A DNA stretch of 64,000 nucleotides from Flavobacteriaceae bacterium PS02338 (lineage in GTDB: Bacteria; Bacteroidota; Bacteroidia; Sphingobacteriales; Sphingobacteriaceae). The notes beneath the pieces are model-generated. The model made no database searches, had not been told where the DNA came from, and saw nothing but the letters and a program-made list of their open reading frames with translations. Shown piece after piece: positions 51,237 to 58,219 of the stretch (its first letter is position 1; each line of letters starts with the position of its first letter). The DNA lies in NCBI GenBank assembly GCA_029959615.1, contig JASCOD010000011.1, positions 1-64,000 of the forward strand, in the 5' to 3' direction. The position numbers were made by a program, and so were the translations under genes.

Positions 51237-52344
51237 TTACTTCTCCGCTTTTTTAACGCTAATCTATGTGTTTGTCGTGGTTACATTCATTGTAGGTTGG
51301 GTAAAAATCAAACCCTATAAAAAAGGGGCTCAACAGCCTGTTACATTTGTTTCTGTGATTATTGCAGCCCGTAATGAAGAAGATAAAATTGCAAAAACGA
51401 TAAACGATGTCTTGTCACAAAATTATCCTCAAAATCTTTTCGAATTAATTGTAATTGATGATCATTCAACGGACAGTACTGCGGCAATTATAAAATCTTT
51501 TGCTGGAGTTAAACTGATCCAACTTAATGAGGTCAAAGTTTTAAATTCCTACAAGAAAATGGCTATCCAAACTGCTATTGGACAGGCTCAAGGGAATTTG
51601 ATTATCACTACCGATGCAGATTGTAGGATGGGAGCAGAATGGTTAGCAACTATCGTGAATTATTACGAAGCTACAGGCTGCAAAATGATTTCATCGCCTG
51701 TAGCTTATTTTGAAGAAAAAAGCTTTTTTGAAAGAGCGCAGGCTTTAGAATTCGCTTACTTAATTGGCTTGGGCGCATCTACCATTGGAAATAGAAATCC
51801 AAGTACTTGCAACGGTGCTAATCTAGCTTATGAGAAAAAGGCTTTCTTTGAAGTGGGTGGCTTCAAAGGCATCGATGATCTAGCTTCTGGAGATGATGAA
51901 TTACTATTGCACAAAATGGCAGCTATTTATGGAGATAAGATCGGATTCCTAAAAAACAAGGATGCGGTAGTTTACACTCATGCAAAGGAGACATTGGGCG
52001 AATTTATTCAGCAGCGTAAGCGTTGGGCGTCAAAAAGTACTCGCTACAAAGAGAAATCGGTAATTATTTTAGGGGTAAGCGTTTGGTTATTTAACTTAAG
52101 TATTATCGTTAATGCTATCTTGGCAATTTTCTTTCCCGCAACATTGCCTTTTTTAATATTTCAATTGGCCGCAAAGCTGTTGCTAGAATTTATTTTCCTC
52201 AATAACATGATGGCGTTTTTCAAAAGAAAAGCATTATTGTGGTGGTTGCCGATATTGAACATACTACATATCATCTACATTGTTTATATTGGCATTGCCG
52301 GAAATTCGGGTAAATACAATTGGAAAGGCCGCATGGTAAAATAA
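51214..52344 (+). CDS. GT2-family glycosyltransferase with membrane helices
   Basis: A 376-residue enzyme with an N-terminal helix (about 8-28), the GT-A nucleotide-sugar domain (SVIIAARNEEDKIAKTI at about 45; DDHSTDST at about 87; ITTDADCRMG DxD block at about 128; QQRKRWASKS at about 268) and two or three C-terminal helices. It should add sugars to a membrane lipid acceptor. The start is TTG at 51214, overlapping the preceding gene; the permease gene follows after 1 nt. The order suggests joint glycolipid synthesis and translocation. Confidence 0.88.
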   Translation: MEILDAINYFSAFLTLIYVFVVVTFIVGWVKIKPYKKGAQQPVTFVSVIIAARNEEDKIAKTINDVLSQNYPQNLFELIVIDDHSTDSTAAIIKSFAGVKLIQLNEVKVLNSYKKMAIQTAIGQAQGNLIITTDADCRMGAEWLATIVNYYEATGCKMISSPVAYFEEKSFFERAQALEFAYLIGLGASTIGNRNPSTCNGANLAYEKKAFFEVGGFKGIDDLASGDDELLLHKMAAIYGDKIGFLKNKDAVVYTHAKETLGEFIQQRKRWASKSTRYKEKSVIILGVSVWLFNLSIIVNAILAIFFPATLPFLIFQLAAKLLLEFIFLNNMMAFFKRKALLWWLPILNILHIIYIVYIGIAGNSGKYNWKGRMVK

Positions 52345-52345
52345 A

Positions 52346-53434
52346 ATGGCAAATACTACACAATCTGCTAAAGTTTGGAAAAAGTTTAAACGCAATACGT
52401 TCGCATTAATTGGCCTTATATATATTGTTTTAATGTTGGTAGTAGGAGTGTTGGGTTATTTGATTACACCCGACCAAACGCCTTACGCTAACACTATGCA
52501 CCTTCAAGTAACCAATAAAAAGCCGGGAAGAACCTTCCAATTTTTAATCGTAAGCAGAACTGAAAATGTTGAAAAGGTAGGTGTTCTCGAAAAAATGCTT
52601 TACGGTCAAGAAGCCGATTTTAAAAGTATTCCAATTACTTCTTACCGCGTACAGGGAAATAAAGTTTTCGCCAAAGAATATATCGGTGATGATGAACAAG
52701 CGGAAGAGGAGGCATATCCGCTAGTCTCGGGAGAAAACACTTACAAGCAAACCTTTTACCTAGGTACTGATATGTACGGTAGAGATTTGTTAAGCCGTTT
52801 AATTCTTGGTGTAAGAGTTTCGCTTTCTATAGGTTTGATGGCAGTGTTAATCTCCATGTTTATTGGTGTTGGCTTGGGTGCTATTGCTGGTTATTTTGGA
52901 GGTAAGATAGATGCAGGAATTAGTTGGTTTATGAATGTAATTTGGTCCTTGCCATCATTACTTTTGGTTATCGCAATTTCATTTGCATTGGGCAAAGGTT
53001 TTTGGCAGATTTTCATCGCTGTAGGCTTGTCTACTTGGGTAGACGTTGCCCGTTTAGTACGTGGACAGGTAATGGCTTTAAAACAAGTAGAATTTGTGGA
53101 AGCCGCCAAAGCACTGGGTTTTTCTAATAGTAGAACTATCATTAAACATATTTTACCTAACATTGCCGGTCCAATTTTAGTGGTAGGTTCGGCTAACTTT
53201 GCTTCTGCTATTTTGTTGGAAACTGGATTGAGTTTCTTGGGTTTTGGTGCACAGCCACCAATGCCAAGCTGGGGAACCATGATTAAGGAGCATTACGGAT
53301 ATATCATTATGGATGCTGCTTATCTGGCAGTATTGCCTGGTTTGGCAATTATGCTAACCGTTTATGCATTTAATCTGATCGCTATTGGACTTCGTGATGC
53401 ATTTGATGTAAAGGGGCAAAATACTAACGTATAA
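52346..53434 (+). CDS. ABC transporter permease, DppC/OppC-like, without partner genes
   Basis: A 362-residue inner-membrane permease of the dipeptide/oligopeptide uptake type. Residues 15-40 are the first helix. Residues 42-145 form an added extracytoplasmic segment (TNKKPGRTFQFLIV...YIGDDEQAEEEAYPLVSG). Residues 150-350 hold the binding-protein-dependent transport domain with GTDMYGRDLLSRLI and the EAA-loop FVEAAKALGFSNSRTIIKHILPN. DppC is usually near 300 residues, so the segment is an expansion. No ATPase, DppB or binding protein lies nearby. It is tightly placed behind the GT2 gene. Confidence 0.88.
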   Translation: MANTTQSAKVWKKFKRNTFALIGLIYIVLMLVVGVLGYLITPDQTPYANTMHLQVTNKKPGRTFQFLIVSRTENVEKVGVLEKMLYGQEADFKSIPITSYRVQGNKVFAKEYIGDDEQAEEEAYPLVSGENTYKQTFYLGTDMYGRDLLSRLILGVRVSLSIGLMAVLISMFIGVGLGAIAGYFGGKIDAGISWFMNVIWSLPSLLLVIAISFALGKGFWQIFIAVGLSTWVDVARLVRGQVMALKQVEFVEAAKALGFSNSRTIIKHILPNIAGPILVVGSANFASAILLETGLSFLGFGAQPPMPSWGTMIKEHYGYIIMDAAYLAVLPGLAIMLTVYAFNLIAIGLRDAFDVKGQNTNV

Positions 53435-53564
53435 TTTTTTATGTTCGGTCTTCCCGTGAAAAAAGGGAATCTTAAAACGTTAAATCTTTTTCTCGTATTT
53501 CGATACCCAATGGAGTTGGATATGATGATCTGAAAAATAAACTGAATTATAATTTTCCTCACTA

Positions 53565-53596
53565 TTGCGTGTAAGCCTTTAGAAGTGTTATTTTTG
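53565..53596 (+). promoter_or_regulatory. Promoter of rnhB, abutting the start codon
   Basis: TTG (53565-53567), a 21-nt spacer and TATTTTTG (53589-53596) form a full Bacteroidetes promoter. The ATG is only 4 nt past the -7 element, so the expected transcription start falls at the start codon. Confidence 0.8.
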
Positions 53597-53600
53597 TAAT

Positions 53601-54227
53601 ATGCTGTTAAACTGTTATCAAATAGAATTAATTGAAGCAGGCTGCGATGAAGCCGGACGTGGCTGTTTGGCTGGTCCTGTGGTGGCTGCGGCTGTGATTT
53701 TACCCAAAGATTTCTATTTGGAAGGTTTAAACGATTCGAAGCAGCTATCGCACAAACAGCGAGATGAACTTAGGCCAATTATTGAAGAGAAAGCACTCGC
53801 TTGGGCCGTTGCCATGGTAGATCACGAAGAAATTGACCAGATCAATATTCTCAATGCTTCCTTTTTGGCAATGCACCGAGCATTAGATCAACTTACTCTT
53901 AGACCAGAATACCTTGTGATAGATGGTAATCGATTTAAAGCTTACCAAGATGTGAAACATTCTTGCATTGTAAAAGGCGACGGTAAATATCTTAACATCG
54001 CTGCAGCTTCTATCTTAGCAAAAACCCATAGAGACGAATATATGTCGGCGCTAGATTTAGATTTTCCGGCTTACGACTGGAAAAAAAATAAAGGTTATCC
54101 TACCATTGCACACCGAAATGCAGTTATCAATTTGGGTCCATCTCCCTTTCACCGAAAAACATTTAATGTAAGCAGTCCACAACTCATTATAGATTTTAAA
54201 CTTGAAAGTACTTCTCTTAAGCCATAG
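53601..54227 (+). CDS. rnhB: Ribonuclease HII
   Basis: RNase HII removes ribonucleotides and RNA from RNA-DNA hybrids. The 208-residue protein has the acidic active site in EAGCDEAGRGCLAGPVVAAAV (Asp16, Glu17), YLVIDGNRFK (Asp near 112) and AASILAKTHRDEYM (Asp near 146). The start is the ATG at 53601, because EAGCDEAGRG begins at residue 12 as usual. It has its own promoter immediately upstream and is overlapped at its 3' end by the GT4-like gene. Confidence 0.96.
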   Translation: MLLNCYQIELIEAGCDEAGRGCLAGPVVAAAVILPKDFYLEGLNDSKQLSHKQRDELRPIIEEKALAWAVAMVDHEEIDQINILNASFLAMHRALDQLTLRPEYLVIDGNRFKAYQDVKHSCIVKGDGKYLNIAAASILAKTHRDEYMSALDLDFPAYDWKKNKGYPTIAHRNAVINLGPSPFHRKTFNVSSPQLIIDFKLESTSLKP

Positions 54228-55425
54228 AGTCCCTTTTCCGCCAAATAGTGGTTACCCAATAGTACTTTATAATACTATTAAGGGATTGCAGAAACTTGGA
54301 GCAGAAATTACTTTGTTTAGCCTCAATAATTCTAAAGAGTACGTAGATGTAGATGATATTTACGATCCCGTTTTTGAAAAATTAGATTTCCATTCATTTA
54401 CAGTGGATATTGAAGTGAATGTTTGGGATGCTTTTGTTAATATATTTTCTAACCAGTCTTACAACGTTTCACGTTTTTTCGACCACGATGCAGAAAAAGT
54501 GCTAGAAAACATCTTGCGTGAAAAGGAGTTTGATATAGTACAGTTTGAAGGACTTTTTGTAGTGCCCTATTTGGATACCGTAAAGGAACATAGTAAGGCA
54601 AAATTGGTTTATAGGGCGCATCATATCGAGCATGATGTTTGGGAAAGGTTAGCACAAAGAGAACATTTTACGCCCAGAAGGACTTACTTGGAGTTTTTGT
54701 CGAGAAGGTTGAAGGCATATGAGATGGAGCAGGTCAATCGTTTTCACCAGGTATTCGCCATTAGTAATCCTGACAGGCAGAAATTATTGCTAATGGGCTG
54801 TGAAACCAAATTGGATGTTTTTCCCGTAGCGTTGGATTTTGAGAAATATAAAATAGATATTAGTAAAACAAGTTTCCCCACCTTGTTTCATTTGGGAGCG
54901 ATGGATTGGCGGCCCAATAAAGAAGGGTTAGAATGGTTTTTGGATGAGATTTGGCCCGATATTGAAGAACTAAGTGGCGAACTGAGATTTTATATCGCTG
55001 GCAAAAATATGCAAAAGCAGTTTTTCGACTACGATTCGGACAACCTTATTGTAGAAGGAGAGGTGTTTGATGCTGTTGATTTTATTAATAGTAAGGCGAT
55101 TATGATTGTGCCTCTGCTTTCTGGCAGTGGAATGCGGGTGAAAATTATTGAAGGCATGGCCATGCAAAAATGTATCATTGCTACTACTATGGCTGCCGAA
55201 GGTATAGACTGTAAACACGGTCGTGATATATTGATAGCAGATACGGCAGACGAATTTTATCGTTCTATTTTAAAATGCATTACGCAGCCTAATAAGTGGC
55301 AGGAAATAGGAATGAATGCACGCAAAACGGCCGAAAAACATCATGAAGTGAATGCTAATGCGCAACGGATGTTTGATATTTATGTAGAGTTGGTTGGTGT
55401 TCAAGAAGAGCCATTGTCAAGCTGA
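54202..55425 (+). CDS. GT4-like glycosyltransferase
   Basis: A 407-residue GT-B enzyme. The N-terminal half opens KVLLLSHRVPFPPNSGYPIV (3-22), followed by FDIVQFEGLFVVPYL near 110. The C-terminal nucleotide-sugar domain has LFHLGAMDWRPNKEGLEWFL (about 230) and VPLLSGSGMRVKIIEGMAM (about 307-325), which includes the E-x7-E-type region. The start is TTG at 54202, 26 bases inside rnhB. The last codons (PLSS, then TGA) are contributed by an intergenic palindromic repeat. Substrates are unknown. Confidence 0.87.
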   Translation: MKVLLLSHRVPFPPNSGYPIVLYNTIKGLQKLGAEITLFSLNNSKEYVDVDDIYDPVFEKLDFHSFTVDIEVNVWDAFVNIFSNQSYNVSRFFDHDAEKVLENILREKEFDIVQFEGLFVVPYLDTVKEHSKAKLVYRAHHIEHDVWERLAQREHFTPRRTYLEFLSRRLKAYEMEQVNRFHQVFAISNPDRQKLLLMGCETKLDVFPVALDFEKYKIDISKTSFPTLFHLGAMDWRPNKEGLEWFLDEIWPDIEELSGELRFYIAGKNMQKQFFDYDSDNLIVEGEVFDAVDFINSKAIMIVPLLSGSGMRVKIIEGMAMQKCIIATTMAAEGIDCKHGRDILIADTADEFYRSILKCITQPNKWQEIGMNARKTAEKHHEVNANAQRMFDIYVELVGVQEEPLSS

Positions 55426-55463
55426 GCTTGTCGAAATTTTTGATAGACATTTCGACAAGCTCA
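55423..55463. repeat. Palindromic repeat carrying the glycosyltransferase stop codon
   Basis: TGAGCTTGTCGAAAT (55423-55437) and its reverse complement (55449-55463) form a perfect 15-bp stem with an 11-nt loop. Related sequence extends on both sides (ccattgtcaagc, and caatgtggc). The stop codon at 55423-55425 is the first three bases of the stem. Confidence 0.8.
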
Positions 55464-55477
55464 ATGTGGCAAATCCA

Positions 55478-55918
55478 CTACGATTTAGGAACTTCTAAAT
55501 TTGTGCTAATTGCAATTCTGTTCCATCCATTAATAGCTACACACGCCATAATAATTTGTGCCACATAACTTTCGCCAAAAGTATCAACTGCTTTCTTGTA
55601 CAAGTCGTCATCAACACCGCCTTGGCTAATTAAAGTGATTTTTTCGGTTAAACCTAAGATGATTTTCTCTTCTGCCGAAAACAAATCAGTTTCACGCCAA
55701 GCATTTAATAAGAATATACGTTGTGGAGTTTCGCCTAATTTAATGGCGTCTTTGGTATGCATATCTAAACAAAAAGCACAACCATTAATTTGCGAAGCTC
55801 TAATTTTAATTAACTCTTTGTGAGATTTTTCTAATGACGTAGTTAATAAATAATTTTCTAATCCATACATGGCTTTGTAAGCATTAGGCTCCAGTTTCGA
55901 TATATCCAGTCTTTTCAT
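55478..55918 (-). CDS. AhpD-like carboxymuconolactone decarboxylase family protein
   Basis: A 146-residue protein with the redox motif CAFCLDMH (Cys47, Cys50, His54) of alkylhydroperoxidase AhpD-like enzymes, preceded by HKELIKIRASQING and followed by RIFLLNAWRETDLFSAEE. It probably reduces peroxides or serves as a thiol enzyme. A consensus -7 element lies 31 nt upstream of the ATG at 55918. A Crp/Fnr-type regulator gene lies 173 nt upstream on the same strand, an arrangement common in this phylum. Confidence 0.9.
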   Translation of the reverse strand: MKRLDISKLEPNAYKAMYGLENYLLTTSLEKSHKELIKIRASQINGCAFCLDMHTKDAIKLGETPQRIFLLNAWRETDLFSAEEKIILGLTEKITLISQGGVDDDLYKKAVDTFGESYVAQIIMACVAINGWNRIAISTNLEVPKS

Positions 55919-55949
55919 TTTTGTTGTTTTTTAATGTGATTTGATAAAG

Positions 55950-55957
55950 CAAAGTTA
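55950..55957 (-). promoter_or_regulatory. -7 element of the AhpD-like gene
   Basis: The minus strand reads TAACTTTG, an exact match, 31 nt before the ATG at 55918. It gives the gene a promoter separate from the regulator gene. Confidence 0.6.
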
Positions 55958-56091
55958 TTGTGCCTATAGCTCAAAAAACTTAAACTGGTTTAAGAAAGTA
56001 GAGTGTTTAACCACAGTACCTTTCCCGATTTTCAGGATGCACAGATTTTGATTTTAATTATTTCGTGGTGTAAGTTGTAGTTATCACATTG

Positions 56092-56670
56092 TTATTTCCC
56101 AAGATGCTTCTTCTTGATCTCGCTCAAATATTCTGGTGTAAAACCTAAATAAGAAGCCAACATGTATTGCGGTACACGTTGTAAAAATTTGGGTTGTACC
56201 TTAGCAAAATATAGGTACATTTCTTCCCTTGAGTAATCGTTGATGTACTTGATCCTTAATTGAGAAGCGGCGAAGGCCTTTTCGTAGACTTTCCTAAAAT
56301 ACCTTTCTATCTGTGGAAATTGACTTAACATTCTCTCTTGGGCTTCAAAACTGATCGCTAATACCTCAGATTGCTCAATAGCCTGAATCGCAAACGAACT
56401 TTTTCGCTGCTCTAAAAAAGCTAGGTTATCGGTAATCCACCAATTTTCTATGGCGAATTGCGTAGTTTGTTCAACGCCTGTTTCTTTCATGAAGAATAGG
56501 CGTAGGCATCCTTTCAGTACAAAGAAATGCTTTCTGCAATGCTGGTCTTCATTCATCAATATCTCTTTCTTCTTTACCGAAAGCAATTCGAAGAAACCAA
56601 GAATTTCAGCGAAATCACTTTCGCTAACATTTGCAAACTTTTTAATGTGTTGGTAAAGCAAGTCAGACAT
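56092..56670 (-). CDS. Crp/Fnr-family transcriptional regulator
   Basis: A 192-residue regulator: cyclic-nucleotide-binding-like beta-roll in about 20-115 (FFELLSVKKKEILMNEDQHCRKHFFVLKGCLRLFF), dimerisation helix in 115-145, and a helix-turn-helix at the C-terminus (VPQYMLASYLGFTPEYLSEIKKKH, about 165-190). No Fnr-type iron-sulfur cysteine cluster is seen. Likely target is the AhpD-like gene just downstream, by position only. The nearby cryptochrome gene is divergent. Confidence 0.9.
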   Translation of the reverse strand: MSDLLYQHIKKFANVSESDFAEILGFFELLSVKKKEILMNEDQHCRKHFFVLKGCLRLFFMKETGVEQTTQFAIENWWITDNLAFLEQRKSSFAIQAIEQSEVLAISFEAQERMLSQFPQIERYFRKVYEKAFAASQLRIKYINDYSREEMYLYFAKVQPKFLQRVPQYMLASYLGFTPEYLSEIKKKHLGK

Positions 56671-56805
56671 TGTTGTTGATATATTGTTTTTATAGCTTGG
56701 TTAGCGTTTGCACAACGTTTAAATGTGTTATAAATATGTAAAAATGAAGTGGCTTTTTAAGCTTTTGGCTTATTTTTTTGCAAATTAGCGGTTCGCTAAT
56801 ATAGA

Positions 56806-58104
56806 ATGGCTGCGGATATGGGCAAAAAGATTTTGGTTTGGTTTAGAAACGACCTTCGCTTGCATGATAATGAAATGCTTGTGGAGGCTATCGCTAAGGC
56901 TGATGAAATTTTGCCAGTTTATGTATTCGATCCTCGCCATTTTGAGCAAACCCAATACCATACCTATAAAACCGGAGCTACGAGAACCAAATTCTTAGTA
57001 GAAAGTGTTGCGTCTTTGAGGCAATCTCTACAGGCGATGGGTGGAAATATTTTGGTGTTACAGGGAAATCCAGAGGAAGTATTACCGGCATTGGTGGTTA
57101 AGTATGATATTACTGAGGTTTATCATCACCGAGAAGTCGCTAGCGAAGAAACTGCTGTAAGTTTAAAACTAGAAGATGCACTTTGGAAACAAAAAGTAAA
57201 TCTCAAACACTTCATTGGTCATACACTTTACAATAAAGAAGATTTACCTTTCCCGATTAAGGATATTCCTGATGTTTTTACGCAGTTTAAGAAAAAAACT
57301 GAGCGTGATGCAGTAGTGAAACCGTGTTTTCCTACGCCAACAGCTATCAATTTTGCAAGTGTCGAAGATTGGGGAGCGATTCCCGAGATAGGGGAGTTAT
57401 TACAAGATGAAACTGCGACGATGCTCAAGGTCCATTCGGAGTTTATAGGTGGAGAAAAAGAAGCTTTAGTGCATTTGCATGAATATTTGCATGCCGGAGA
57501 AGGAATGATTTTAGCCAATGCCACGTTAAAGAAGCATGAAATTGTATCCAAACTTTCTGCTTGGTTAGCATTAGGATGCCTTTCGCCAAGAGAAGTGTAT
57601 TGGAAAATGAAGGACGCCGAAGCGAATTATGGTGTAAAACCTTATTTCCATCAAATCGTATTGGGCTTATTGTGGAGGGATTATTATCGCTTCATGTTCA
57701 AAAAATACCGTAATACTTTCTTTAAGCCTCAAGGATTTAAAAAAGATGGGCAGCCATTGCAGTTGGAAAATACTTCTGCTTTGCAAAATTGGAAAGATGG
57801 ACAGACTGGACAACCTCTGGTTGATGCTAGCATGCAAGAGTTAAATACTACTGGTTATATCAATCAGGTAGCTAGACAGTTGGTTGCTACTTATTTAGTT
57901 AAAGAACTTGAAGTAAATTGGGTGCTTGGTGCTGCTTATTTCGAAGAGCAATTATTAGATTATGCTCCAGCAAGTAATTGGGGTAATTGGGCAGCCATTG
58001 CAGGTGTTGGGAACGACCAAAAATTGTCAAATAGTTTCGATTTTGAGAAGCTTTTGAAAATTTTAGATCCAAAAGGTGCATTCGCACAGGTCGTTCGAGC
58101 CTAA
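56806..58104 (+). CDS. Cryptochrome DASH / photolyase-family protein
   Basis: A 432-residue flavoprotein of the photolyase/cryptochrome superfamily. The N-terminal antenna domain (KKILVWFRNDLRLHDNEML, 6-24) and the block FIGHTLYNKEDLPFPIKDIPDVFTQFKKKTE (about 134-165) point to the DASH type. The FAD domain has LLWRDYYRFMFKKY (about 285), GQTGQPLVDASMQEL (about 332) and NWGNWAAIAGVGND (about 390-403). DASH proteins repair UV lesions in single-stranded DNA or sense light. ATG 56818 is an alternative start. It is divergent from the Crp/Fnr gene. Confidence 0.9.
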   Translation: MAADMGKKILVWFRNDLRLHDNEMLVEAIAKADEILPVYVFDPRHFEQTQYHTYKTGATRTKFLVESVASLRQSLQAMGGNILVLQGNPEEVLPALVVKYDITEVYHHREVASEETAVSLKLEDALWKQKVNLKHFIGHTLYNKEDLPFPIKDIPDVFTQFKKKTERDAVVKPCFPTPTAINFASVEDWGAIPEIGELLQDETATMLKVHSEFIGGEKEALVHLHEYLHAGEGMILANATLKKHEIVSKLSAWLALGCLSPREVYWKMKDAEANYGVKPYFHQIVLGLLWRDYYRFMFKKYRNTFFKPQGFKKDGQPLQLENTSALQNWKDGQTGQPLVDASMQELNTTGYINQVARQLVATYLVKELEVNWVLGAAYFEEQLLDYAPASNWGNWAAIAGVGNDQKLSNSFDFEKLLKILDPKGAFAQVVRA

Positions 58105-58157
58105 AAAAACGTCTATATTTTAGTTACACTTTTTTAAATTATTTAAATGTGATTTTA

Positions 58158-58189
58158 TTGCCTTTTCTAAAGGTAAAATCCTAATTTTG
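58158..58189 (+). promoter_or_regulatory. Promoter of sucA
   Basis: TTG (58158-58160), a 21-nt spacer and TAATTTTG (58182-58189) match the consensus. The ATG is 31 nt downstream. Confidence 0.85.
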
Positions 58190-58219
58190 CAATACTTATC
58201 GTAATAGTTATATATACAA

